64,000 nt of DNA from positions 1,860,001 through 1,924,000 of the forward strand of contig CAVRIZ010000005.1 of the NCBI GenBank assembly GCA_963721445.1. Reading direction: 5' to 3'. Of the stretch, positions 54,395-63,077 are shown piece after piece. Position 1 is the first letter of the stretch. Each line of letters begins with the position of its first letter. Source of the stretch: DAIOEK01 sp963721445. Its GTDB lineage: Bacteria; Chloroflexota; Anaerolineae; Anaerolineales; Anaerolineaceae. Below the pieces are notes generated by a model. That model had not been told where the DNA came from. It saw only the letters and a list, made by a program, of their open reading frames with translations, and did not search any database. The position numbers and the translations under genes were made by a program.

Positions 54395-55042
54395 ATGGAT
54401 CGAGAAAAATCATTCAATTCTCTCCTGACCCCTGATGAGCGCTCTATACTCGATGGGCTGAACACGCCATACCGAATTCAGAAATTCCTGGATACAGTGC
54501 ATTATCCATCGGATGATCGAAATCGGTCTGTTTTAAATGTTCTGCGCGAACGAAAGGCTCACTGCCTGGACGGTGGATTATTTGGGGCGGCGGCTTTGCG
54601 ATGGCTGGGATATCCACCCATGATTGTGGACCTGCTTCCCGAACCCGGAACTGATGACGACCACATACTGGCGGTCTATCGGGTGGACGGTCACTGGGGG
54701 GCAGTGGCTAAATCCAATTTTGTTGGTCTAAAGTTACGGGAGCCCATCTATCGGAACCTGCGTGAGCTGGTCATGTCCTACTTTAGTGATTACTTCAATA
54801 CGATCGGTCAAAAAACTTTACGGGGATACACTCGTCCGATCAAGCTGGCTGGTTTTGATTCCTGGAATTGGTTGACCTCTGATGCTGGCGTGGACAAATT
54901 GGAGAAGCGCCTCTATCACTACCAGGCGATCCCAATTCTGACACCGGAAATGGTCGAGAGACTACACCCCACGGATGAGGTGGCACTCAAGAATGCCTTG
55001 AGCACAGCCAATTGGGATGGATTGTTCAAACCCAAATCATAA
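54395..55042 (+). CDS. Transglutaminase-like fold protein
   Basis: 215 residues from MDREKS. Cysteine in RKAHCLDGGLFGAAALRWLGYPP (about 58) at the start of a helix, and His in DDDHILAVYRVDGHWGAVAKSNF (about 87), give the spacing of a transglutaminase/papain-like core, the third residue being less clear. Function unknown. It starts 8 bp after the CPBP gene stops, so probably cotranscribed. Confidence 0.6.
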   Translation: MDREKSFNSLLTPDERSILDGLNTPYRIQKFLDTVHYPSDDRNRSVLNVLRERKAHCLDGGLFGAAALRWLGYPPMIVDLLPEPGTDDDHILAVYRVDGHWGAVAKSNFVGLKLREPIYRNLRELVMSYFSDYFNTIGQKTLRGYTRPIKLAGFDSWNWLTSDAGVDKLEKRLYHYQAIPILTPEMVERLHPTDEVALKNALSTANWDGLFKPKS

Positions 55043-55134
55043 ATACATCGGCTATCCAAGCCTGGTTTTTTACTTTACTGACAAGATGATACAAATGTTG
55101 GTTTTATTTTGTTCTACTTTTTAATATGAAAAGT

Positions 55135-55518
55135 ATGAAAATCAAACTTACCAGCATATTTGTAGATGATCAGGTTAAAGCCCTCCGGTTTTATACCGAA
55201 ACGCTGGGTTTCATCAAGAAAACTGACATTACCAGGGGTCCAGCGCGTTGGCTGACAGTTGTTTCCCCTGATGAACCGGATACAGTGGAATTGGTACTAG
55301 AGCCGAGCGATAATCCTGCTGTAGGTCCATTCAAAAAAGCATTATTGGAGCAGGGGATTCCGTTTAACGCTTTTTATGTGGAGGATGTTCAGAAGGAATA
55401 TGAGCGGTTGCTATCGCTGGGCGTCCGCTTTACTGTGGAACCGGTATTCGCCGGAGTCTATTCCTACGCTATTTTCGATGATACATGCGGAAACCTGATC
55501 CAGATTTTTCACGCATAA
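55135..55518 (+). CDS. VOC-family (glyoxalase/bleomycin-resistance fold) protein
   Basis: About 127-residue single-domain vicinal-oxygen-chelate protein: FVDDQVKALRFYTETLGFIKK, WLTVVSPDEPDTVELVLEPSD, FNAFYVEDVQKEYERLLSLGVRFTVEP and YAIFDDTCGNLIQIFH. Paired beta-alpha-beta-beta-beta units and a C-terminal GNLIQI strand are typical. Metal ligands cannot be fixed with certainty. The ATG at 55126 is an alternative start. Confidence 0.88.
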   Translation: MKIKLTSIFVDDQVKALRFYTETLGFIKKTDITRGPARWLTVVSPDEPDTVELVLEPSDNPAVGPFKKALLEQGIPFNAFYVEDVQKEYERLLSLGVRFTVEPVFAGVYSYAIFDDTCGNLIQIFHA

Positions 55519-55574
55519 TCCACGCTGGAATAGTGCGATCGCAATCATCCGTAGGTGTCTATCCACTGGAATAA

Positions 55575-55598
55575 AAATATCCCCAATCAAGGGGATAT
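55575..55598 (-). terminator. Terminator of the 211-residue unknown gene
   Basis: ATATCCCC, 6-nt loop, GGGGATAT; followed on the minus strand by TTTTTATT. Confidence 0.65.
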
Positions 55599-55614
55599 CT
55601 GAATTACTACCGAT

Positions 55615-56250
55615 TTAACCGCGTGAAGGACAACTTGTCGTATTTATCCGGGTGGTGTCTTCAAAGGTCGCATAAGATGCCCAACGTCCATACTCGCGGA
55701 AGGAATACGCGGCAATTCCCATGTCGTCGTCAGGTACAGAGGGAGGGACAGTATGGGGAGCTTCCCTTCTGTATAGATGGCTCTTCACCAGGAAATCCAC
55801 TGCGCAAATGGCAAGCCACGCCCCGCCCTGGACACCGACCTGAAGTGAATCGATTTCAGAGACTATCGCCTGGGTTTCCATGAATGAGATGGCAGCTCTA
55901 TAGACCAGGACTCCACTCCAACTACGGGTGAAATACAATCTGCCTTCAAACAGGAAGATATCCCATTTGTCTTCCATTTCTTTTGCCATGAATAAAGCAC
56001 CATCGCGGGTGGCACCCTGGTGGGGATATCTTAATTGGCAATCGATATGAGAGGCTTCATCAGGGGTCGTACCGATCAGATGATCTCCATTCGACCGACG
56101 TAATTCCTTGAATTTGAGTGCTTGTCGCTGGTCAGCCGCTGTTGAGATCATAACGGTCGTAAAGCTGCGAACATCCAGGCAGCGAATATTGTACGGATTT
56201 TGATCGCGATCCAGCCATTTTAAATCCGGTACAAGCGGAAGTTCATCCAT
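55615..56250 (-). CDS. Uncharacterised 211-residue protein
   Basis: Not recognised. A mixed alpha/beta soluble protein rich in aromatic residues: IRCLDVRSFTTVMISTAAD, WDIFLFEGRLYFTRSWSGVLVYRA and LQVGVQGGAWLAICAVDFLVKSHLYR. No signal peptide or TM segment. The tail is Thr/Ser-rich. It lies alone on the minus strand, with its own terminator, next to a P-loop gene on the same strand. Confidence 0.6.
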   Translation of the reverse strand: MDELPLVPDLKWLDRDQNPYNIRCLDVRSFTTVMISTAADQRQALKFKELRRSNGDHLIGTTPDEASHIDCQLRYPHQGATRDGALFMAKEMEDKWDIFLFEGRLYFTRSWSGVLVYRAAISFMETQAIVSEIDSLQVGVQGGAWLAICAVDFLVKSHLYRREAPHTVPPSVPDDDMGIAAYSFREYGRWASYATFEDTTRINTTSCPSRG

Positions 56251-56343
56251 GAGTTCGAATCCTTAAAAATAGATGGTTTTATTATAGCTGTATAAATTTC
56301 ATATTCCGTGCAGAGTCGCACACAGGCGTAATCTTATCAGGGT

Positions 56344-57063
56344 TTAGCGACGGTACAACTCCCACAATGAATTCAATGAGGTTGCAAGACGCAGACCGAG
56401 AGTCGGACCTCCCTGTGTGGTGGTATCATCTTCATTTTCCATAACGACAAATGGGACCTGGATTCCCTGGATATATACGTGAGTGGGATTGGTAACGGTG
56501 ATTTCTTCCCAATCAATATAGCGATAAAGCCGTTCCAATTTATCGTCAGCCAGGGAATGCTCTAAAATACTATCTGGTTTGGCCGGGTTAAAGCGGTTGC
56601 GATTCTTTCGAAGCGATTCTTTCCATGAGACATTTATATATAGGATTGCCATTTGTTCAGCCATCTCACGGCTGATATGCCGGAAAGCGCTGGCATAACC
56701 TCCGTGTTCACTACCTCTTGAAAATTCCACAATCAAACTTTTTGTTCTGTGAAAGTCAGGATCATCCCTGACCTTTTTCTGGTATTCAATCGAGATCCGT
56801 TCGATTAAAAGGTCCCACAAATAATTCCATTTGAAGTATCCTGAAGAATCGGTATGCAAGCGGGGCTGACCCATTCGTTCGAGGATAGCATCTTCTTCAA
56901 ACCAGGTCCAAAGCATGGGGAAATCATCCAACTCTTCAAAGGGGCCGATGTGGAATTGTTCCATTCGCTGCTCATCGGGTATGGATTTGAGGAAATGGAT
57001 GATTTCGCTCTTTCCGGCTCCCGGTCTGGCGAGTAATAAAACGATTGGGAAATGAGTTGTCAT
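56344..57063 (-). CDS. P-loop NTPase of unknown function
   Basis: 239 residues. Walker A LLLARPGAGKSEII (about 8-21), then long helical segments with many Trp, Phe and acidic residues, SLIVEFSRGSEHGGYASAFRHIS (about 123-145) and ILYINVSWKESLRKNRNRFNPAKPD. The IVEFSR strand could be a Walker B-like strand. Layout recalls nucleotide kinases or zeta-toxin-like kinases, but no family was fixed. It starts 9 bp after the end of the large protease/OppA frame, so the two are probably cotranscribed. Confidence 0.6.
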   Translation of the reverse strand: MTTHFPIVLLLARPGAGKSEIIHFLKSIPDEQRMEQFHIGPFEELDDFPMLWTWFEEDAILERMGQPRLHTDSSGYFKWNYLWDLLIERISIEYQKKVRDDPDFHRTKSLIVEFSRGSEHGGYASAFRHISREMAEQMAILYINVSWKESLRKNRNRFNPAKPDSILEHSLADDKLERLYRYIDWEEITVTNPTHVYIQGIQVPFVVMENEDDTTTQGGPTLGLRLATSLNSLWELYRR

Positions 57064-57072
57064 GGATTTACC

Positions 57073-60000
57073 TTACTTATTTGGCAACCTGGAAGGATCA
57101 ATCCACAGGTATCGTTCGAATGGAATCGCCATCGGCGCTTCAACATAGCCCTGAACATAGGGTTTGACCAGTGTATATGTGATACTGTGACTAAGGAAAA
57201 TTGCCGGAACATCCTCCACGATCATCCTTTCTGCTTCCTGATAAAGGACAATCCGCGAAGTGATATTTTCTTCAGTTCGTGCTTGTTCCAGGATAGAATC
57301 TACCTTTGGATTACTGTACTGACTTGTATTCATTTCCGCACCGGTATGAAACAACACATCTGCGAAATTCTCCGGGTCTGGATAGTCGGCGCACCAGCCA
57401 TCATGATAGATCTGACCGGAATTATCTTTCAACACGTTATCTAGAAAGTATTCCGGTTCTATATTTTGGACGTTAATCTTAACACCCAAATTCTGTTCCC
57501 ACATTTGGATCAATGCGGAGTCTGAGCTGGAAACGGAACTACCATATCCAGCGCTCGAAAAGATGATTTCCGGCATTGCTTCTGGTGTGATTCCTGATTG
57601 AATTAAATATTCCCGGGCTTTCTCAGGATCGTATCCCCACCCTTTGAGTGTTATATCGTGACCTGGAAGGGCAGGTGGGTATAATCCACTCGCAGGTAAA
57701 GCGGCATTGTTATAAACCAATTGGATATATAAATCCTTGTCAATCGCCATCGCGAATGCCTGACGTACTTTAATGTTATCAAAAGGTGGTTTGGTAACAT
57801 CCAGAGTGACATAACTGGTACAAAGGTCTGGAGTGTTATAAAGCTCGGTATGCATTGGTTCGTTCGGATCGGTAAAACGGTCAATCTCGAATGCCCCCAA
57901 TCGTGTCATATCGATAGCGCCCGCCTCATATAAACGGGTACTATCACCGGTGTAAAGATTAATGATGATGGCCTTGATGCGAGGTTTGTCCCCATAGAAT
58001 CCTTCGAATCGCTCATAGACCTTTTGGGTCATTGATTCCCACCGGGTCAACCGATAAGGACCGGTTCCATTAGGTGTGCGATACCATTCTTCACCCAGAG
58101 CTACATTCTCGTTATCTACAATGAATGCAGTTGGATAGGTCAATTTTTGCAGGAAATACGGTTTTGGTTGGTCGATGCTTACCTGTAGAGTATGGTCATC
58201 GAGCGCTTTCAGACCACTAATTCGGTCGGCAGTCCCTGCTCGCATTTCCCTTACGCCGACGATATCGCCTAAATAGGTTAAGACCGTGTCCGATTCGGTC
58301 ACAGGATCTGCAGCCCTTTCCCAGGAGAAAATGACGTCTTGAGCTGTGACAGGCCTTCCGTTATGGAATGTCGCATTGGGATTTAGATGAAATGTGTATA
58401 TCGTCCGATCCGTGCTGACTTCCCATTTATTAGCCAGATCCGGTATCAATTCCATTCGGGTGTTATAGGTCACCAAACCAGAGAAAACCAGGTTGTCAGC
58501 CCCGGTATGACTGGTTGCTGGATCATTCTCCCGCGGATTCCCCGTCTCACCACCTTCCAGAATTAACACCTCCGCACGATTAAAACCGGAAATGGAACCA
58601 GAACGTATCTCTACCGAATCATGGAGCGCTTTGATCTGCGATCGATATTGGTTGTAGATTTCTGGATAAGAAAAAGTCGCTACTGTGATGGCGCTGATAT
58701 TTCCTTCGACTGTAAGAAATCCGAAGAAAAATTGATCGGAATTATCGGGGTTTGTTGCATATAACTCGGAATACCATGCATCAATACCAGAAGGAAGCTT
58801 ATATTCCCTGGATGTTACCGTCTTTATCTCGATCAGACCAGTAAGAGAATCGGCGGCGATCGTGGCGGCATTCTTTTCCAGGCTGGCGGACATGTCAAAG
58901 TGGGATTGAAATAACAAACCGAAAACGCTTGAATCTCCAATATCAAAATCGGCCAGATTTCCGGATCCTTCTTCCGGCGGTACTTGCTTAACCCCTGCTG
59001 GCAGGGTTATGAAGATCCCCGAAGTTGGGTCAAAGAAAGTTCCAGGTTGAGGCTCGCTTGGAACATACGCAGTTGCGGTTGGCATGGTCGGATACGGCGT
59101 GGGAGTTGATTGATCCCCTTGAACGTTAAACCAGGGGATTCCTGAAACGAGCAGGAATAGGATCACCACGGCGACAATATGATTTTTTCGTTTCCCCCTG
59201 GCGATTATCACAACCAAAAGTATGATCCCGGATACGCCAATCAGGCAGGATATACAGAGTAAAACATATCGCATCGGTTGGTTGTCAGAGGGGATAGATT
59301 TGACAGGGGTGGGTGGAGTTGGCGTAGAGTTCGGGGTAATCGTCACCGTTGGAATCGGGCTTTCAGTGTGCTCAGGCATCATCCCCTGGATTGGAATGAT
59401 AGTGGGAATGATTGTGCTTGTTGCGGTTGCTACTGCAGAACCCGTCGATTGCCGATCCAATGGGACACCGATTGAAGACCGCCATTGTTCTTCAAATCCT
59501 TCCAGGGAAAACCCGTATACCGATTGAAGCGCTTCTGTCAAACCCATTCCCTTGGATAATGTTTTTAGTAACAGACTGATCTCTTCCTGCCCAAAGGTGT
59601 CGACCAGGTACTTCACCATGTAATACGATTGGCTATAAGACAAATTAGCTTTATCAGGATCTTCCGAGAAACCGCTGGATAGTATTTTGAAACTGATCAG
59701 AGAGTGATTTCTTTTCGCTTCGTCAAATTGGACGATGGAATTGGAATCAGGTCCTCCTTCACCAAGGACTGCCAATCCTTCCTGCAGCCAGGTCGGAAGA
59801 GAACCCAGGCAGGAGAATGAATAATCACCAACAAGAAGATGAGTCAGTTCGTGGGCGATGGTGCTTTTTCCCCAATCAATTTCGTATGGGCTGATGCCGA
59901 TCAGGACGATGTTGTGTTCAGGGTAAGCAAGACCGCCTGTCCAGCCGGGCTCATAGAGTATGGCTTGTTGCATGTCTTCCGTACTTCCATAGATGTAAAG

Positions 60001-60537
60001 ATCGATCGGTTGGGCTGTGGAAATGCCGGTTTGTTTGGTTAATTGGTCGAGCGAAAAAACAGCGTGATCTAATAATCCGAGTGCAGCCGAATAGTCTAAA
60101 TAATAATAGTGCAGGGAAATCGGTCCGGATTGCACAACCTGCCAGGAATGGACCGAATCTAACCAGATCATTTCCTGTCTCTCTGTTGTAAAGACCGCCC
60201 CCGCCTGGTCTGTTACCTGCCATTGCCACCAGATATGGGCTCCCGGAGGGAGTGACCCGCTTTGGCGCATATCCCAGGTCCACTCTACGCTCACCTGGTT
60301 AGAAGACGTAAAGCGTGGATAAGAAATGGCTTCCACATTCCCACAGGTATCCTGGTTCACACCATAAAGCAGGGTTACTTCGGTGATCGGATCCACGCTA
60401 CCAAAGCTTGCCTCAAAAGTGAGTGATTCAGGAAAATTTGGAACTGTTTGTTGATTATTCAGCCAAATGGATTGGCCGGTTTGAAGATTCGGGATCAGAA
60501 GCGATAGGAGGGTAATGATGATGGCAAATGGGTGCAT
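57073..60537 (-). CDS. Gluzincin (MA-type) protease joined to an OppA-like solute-binding domain
   Basis: A single 1154-residue frame. After a signal peptide, residues about 20-365 form an extracytoplasmic peptidase-MA-like domain with HELTHLL (zinc HExxH, about 232) and the downstream Glu in WLQEGLAVLGEGG. A Pro/Thr linker and a TM (about 415-440) end in KRK, then a second hydrophobic stretch (about 445-465) opens the next part: a PsbP-like segment (about 490-650) and an SBP_bac_5 domain (about 665-1150: GLVTYNTRMELIPDLANKWEVS, YTFHLNPNATFHNGRPVTAQDVIFSWER, VRQAFAMAIDKDLYI, WCADYPDPENF). Either a real fusion or two adjacent genes joined by an indel near 59180. Confidence 0.75.
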   Translation of the reverse strand: MHPFAIIITLLSLLIPNLQTGQSIWLNNQQTVPNFPESLTFEASFGSVDPITEVTLLYGVNQDTCGNVEAISYPRFTSSNQVSVEWTWDMRQSGSLPPGAHIWWQWQVTDQAGAVFTTERQEMIWLDSVHSWQVVQSGPISLHYYYLDYSAALGLLDHAVFSLDQLTKQTGISTAQPIDLYIYGSTEDMQQAILYEPGWTGGLAYPEHNIVLIGISPYEIDWGKSTIAHELTHLLVGDYSFSCLGSLPTWLQEGLAVLGEGGPDSNSIVQFDEAKRNHSLISFKILSSGFSEDPDKANLSYSQSYYMVKYLVDTFGQEEISLLLKTLSKGMGLTEALQSVYGFSLEGFEEQWRSSIGVPLDRQSTGSAVATATSTIIPTIIPIQGMMPEHTESPIPTVTITPNSTPTPPTPVKSIPSDNQPMRYVLLCISCLIGVSGIILLVVIIARGKRKNHIVAVVILFLLVSGIPWFNVQGDQSTPTPYPTMPTATAYVPSEPQPGTFFDPTSGIFITLPAGVKQVPPEEGSGNLADFDIGDSSVFGLLFQSHFDMSASLEKNAATIAADSLTGLIEIKTVTSREYKLPSGIDAWYSELYATNPDNSDQFFFGFLTVEGNISAITVATFSYPEIYNQYRSQIKALHDSVEIRSGSISGFNRAEVLILEGGETGNPRENDPATSHTGADNLVFSGLVTYNTRMELIPDLANKWEVSTDRTIYTFHLNPNATFHNGRPVTAQDVIFSWERAADPVTESDTVLTYLGDIVGVREMRAGTADRISGLKALDDHTLQVSIDQPKPYFLQKLTYPTAFIVDNENVALGEEWYRTPNGTGPYRLTRWESMTQKVYERFEGFYGDKPRIKAIIINLYTGDSTRLYEAGAIDMTRLGAFEIDRFTDPNEPMHTELYNTPDLCTSYVTLDVTKPPFDNIKVRQAFAMAIDKDLYIQLVYNNAALPASGLYPPALPGHDITLKGWGYDPEKAREYLIQSGITPEAMPEIIFSSAGYGSSVSSSDSALIQMWEQNLGVKINVQNIEPEYFLDNVLKDNSGQIYHDGWCADYPDPENFADVLFHTGAEMNTSQYSNPKVDSILEQARTEENITSRIVLYQEAERMIVEDVPAIFLSHSITYTLVKPYVQGYVEAPMAIPFERYLWIDPSRLPNK

Positions 60538-60694
60538 GCAAACCTTCTTATAGGATTATCTCTATCATCAAATGGGGCTTCTACTAAGCCAGGATAAATA
60601 TTACTTCTCCTATTATAGGTTGGTTTTTTCGATGTAGGGAAGACTGTTGGCTCACTTTTTTGGAGTATCCCGATCGGGTCCATTATACAAATCA

Positions 60695-60724
60695 TCGACA
60701 GACTTCTTATACAGATGCTACTAT
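60695..60724 (+). promoter_or_regulatory. Promoter of the CarH-like gene
   Basis: TCGACA (60695-60700), 18-bp spacer, TACTAT (60719-60724), 6 nt before the ATG at 60731; probably leaderless. Confidence 0.45.
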
Positions 60725-60730
60725 GGGGGT

Positions 60731-61678
60731 ATGGAGAGCAAAACATATTCCGATTACGAACGTCCTTCCTACAATATTAAAGCGGTTGCCCAGATGGTGG
60801 GCTTATTACCGGTAACGCTTCGCGCCTGGGAACGTCGGTATGGATTGCCTACCCCTAGTCGTGGTGGACAAGGATACAGACTATATTCTGAGCATGATGT
60901 GCAGACCTTACGCTGGTTAAAGTCACAAATCGATGCAGGGATGAATATTGGGCAGGCTGCCCGAAAACTAACCCAACTTCGAGAGGCGGGAATTGACCCG
61001 GCTTCGAATGAAATTGGCCATACTGAAAAGACATTTTCCATGGAAAACCTGAAGGAAAGTGTCCTGCAATCATTAAAGAAGTTAAATGAAAAAACAGCAA
61101 CAGATGGGCTTCGTCAGGCGCTATCGGTGTATCCGGTTGACCAGGTTTTTGCCGAAGTGGTCGAGCCAGTCATGATCGAGATAGGGGAAGCATGGCACAA
61201 CAAGGAGATCTCGGTTGGTGTTGAGCATTTTGCCACACAATTTTTTCAGGAGCAACTTATTGGCATGCTGGCAGTTACTCCCCAACCATTTCGAAATGGT
61301 TTGGTTGTTGCCGGCTGCCTGCCGGGTGAATATCATCAAATAGGCCTTCTGATGTTGGTTGTTCTATTGCGTATGCGTGGCTGGAACGTGGTTTATTTGG
61401 GTTCGAACCTCAGTTTTGATCGATTGGATGAAGTGTTGGTGCCGCTCCGCCCGCGATTGATCCTATTCAGTGCCACCACACCTGAAACCGCTGTTCATAT
61501 CCACCAGATACCAGAGATTCTAAAGAAGATGCCAACCCCACTTCCCCACGTTGTTCTTGGTGGGAGAGGATTCAGTGGTTATAAAGCAAATCCTGACCTG
61601 CCGTATCCTATATTGATTGATTCTCCAGAACATCTGGTTCGAAAAATTGAAAACCTGCTTGAAACTAATCTCCTCTAA
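60731..61678 (+). CDS. MerR-type regulator with cobalamin-binding domain (CarH/LitR-like)
   Basis: 315 residues. N-terminal MerR helix-turn-helix (about 14-80: YNIKAVAQMVGLLPVTLRAW, ERRYGLPTPSRGGQGYRLYS). The middle four-helix bundle (about 105-185) holds the W-x9-EH motif (Trp155, Glu165, His166), and the Rossmann B12 domain has ExHxxG (Glu200, His202, Gly205), both hallmarks of the light-sensing CarH photoreceptors that use adenosylcobalamin. It would repress promoters in the dark and release them in light. Targets are not evident: no carotenoid, photolyase or B12 genes are in the window. Start 60731 fits the -10 box; a longer frame starts at 60647. Confidence 0.88.
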   Translation: MESKTYSDYERPSYNIKAVAQMVGLLPVTLRAWERRYGLPTPSRGGQGYRLYSEHDVQTLRWLKSQIDAGMNIGQAARKLTQLREAGIDPASNEIGHTEKTFSMENLKESVLQSLKKLNEKTATDGLRQALSVYPVDQVFAEVVEPVMIEIGEAWHNKEISVGVEHFATQFFQEQLIGMLAVTPQPFRNGLVVAGCLPGEYHQIGLLMLVVLLRMRGWNVVYLGSNLSFDRLDEVLVPLRPRLILFSATTPETAVHIHQIPEILKKMPTPLPHVVLGGRGFSGYKANPDLPYPILIDSPEHLVRKIENLLETNLL

Positions 61679-61750
61679 TTCAACCGCATCCATTCCACAT
61701 AACACTAAATCCCCATACGCAAGTTTATAGTGATCCTGACTATCTCCTTA

Positions 61751-61756
61751 TATAAT
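61751..61756 (+). promoter_or_regulatory. -10 box of the zinc-ribbon gene
   Basis: Perfect TATAAT 6 nt before the ATG at 61763; it favours that start over the upstream open start at 61730. Confidence 0.4.
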
Positions 61757-61762
61757 GGAGCC

Positions 61763-63053
61763 ATGTCTGAATCAACCCATGATTTATTGATCCGTGGGAC
61801 AGCCGCTGCCCGTGTCGGAGATATCCGCGAAGCGCATTTTTATCTTGAGTGGCTACTGACGTTGGACCCTGAGGAGGAAGAAAAACTGGAAGCCCTATAT
61901 TGGCTTGCGAAAGCCAGTTCAGACCTACCGGAGAAACGTCGTTACCTGGAAGAGATACTTGCCACCCAGCCTCATCATTTTCTCGCCCGTAGGGAATGGA
62001 TGATCCTCGAAGGAAAACTTTCTCCCCAGGACCTGATCGATCCAAACTCCCCGCAGAATCTAATTCCAGTGTCCATCACTGAAAACCAACCTAAAGACCT
62101 GACAAAATTCACCTGTCCAAAATGTGGTGGAAGAATGGTTTACTCGCCAGATGGAATTTCACTCGTTTGCGAATATTGTGAAGTCCGGGAAAGACAACGA
62201 AGAGTATTACCATCGATCGAACAGGACTTTCTTTTATCTCTATCCACAATCAAAGGACATACCCAACCGGTCGGACAGGTTTCCATCCAATGCCAACAAT
62301 GTGGTGCTGTTTTTCTACTGGCGAAAAAGATCATCTCGATGAGCTGCCCTTACTGTAATAACGTGTATGTTCTCGAACAATCCGAGACACGGTCACAAAC
62401 GGTTCCTTCTGCGATATTTCCGGCACATGGTATCGCGTGATGCCGCGATAGCCCTCATAGATCGTTGGTGCGAACAAGCGAAGGTGATTTCTTCGAATGG
62501 TCTAGCATCCATTCGTGGAGTTTATCTTCCTATCTGGTGGTTTTCGATGGGCGGGGTTCTTCATTACCGTTATCAAATATCCCGGAAAAACAGGCTGTCT
62601 CAAACAATAAATGAAACAAAGCCTATCTTGCGAGATAACCTGTGTGTTACGGCTTGCAACCATCATCAGATGGAAGTGAAACAGATCATCGATGAACTGG
62701 ATTTTCAGGAGATGGCGGAATATCGTCCTGAGTACCTTGCGGATTGGTATGCAGAAACTTACCAGATTACGGTTTCAGATGCTTCCCTTGTAGCGCGACA
62801 GATTTGTCTTGAGCTTGAAAAGCAGACAGTCAGACAATCCATCCCGTCAGACGCGGACGATTTGACCTTTGATACCCATGAAATGGTGGTTGATTCCTAT
62901 CAATTGTGTCTGGTTCCAGTCTGGATGGGTGAATATGGGACTTCAGGGGTGCAAAAACCTGTAGTGATTAATGCGATATCGGGTGAAATTCTGGTCAACA
63001 GCGATAAGCCTCGCTCCATTTGGGAGAGGTTGATAGAGTGGGAAAATGAATAG
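61763..63053 (+). CDS. Zinc-ribbon protein of unknown function, frameshifted
   Basis: N-terminal TPR-like helices (about 1-75), then two zinc ribbons: FTCPKCGGRMVY with LVCEYC (about 112-137), and IQCQQCGAVFLL with MSCPYCNNVYV (about 172-202). A further domain follows in another frame: VSRDAAIALIDRWCEQA, GVYLPIWWFSMGGVLHYRY, and LVPVWMGEYGTSG near the C-terminus. One extra base near 62429 causes the break; removing it gives a 429-residue protein. The GVYLP.W..S pattern is typical of large zinc-ribbon proteins in Anaerolineae (general knowledge). Function unknown. Confidence 0.65.
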
Positions 63054-63077
63054 ATCGAATACTTGGGCTTGAGGCTG

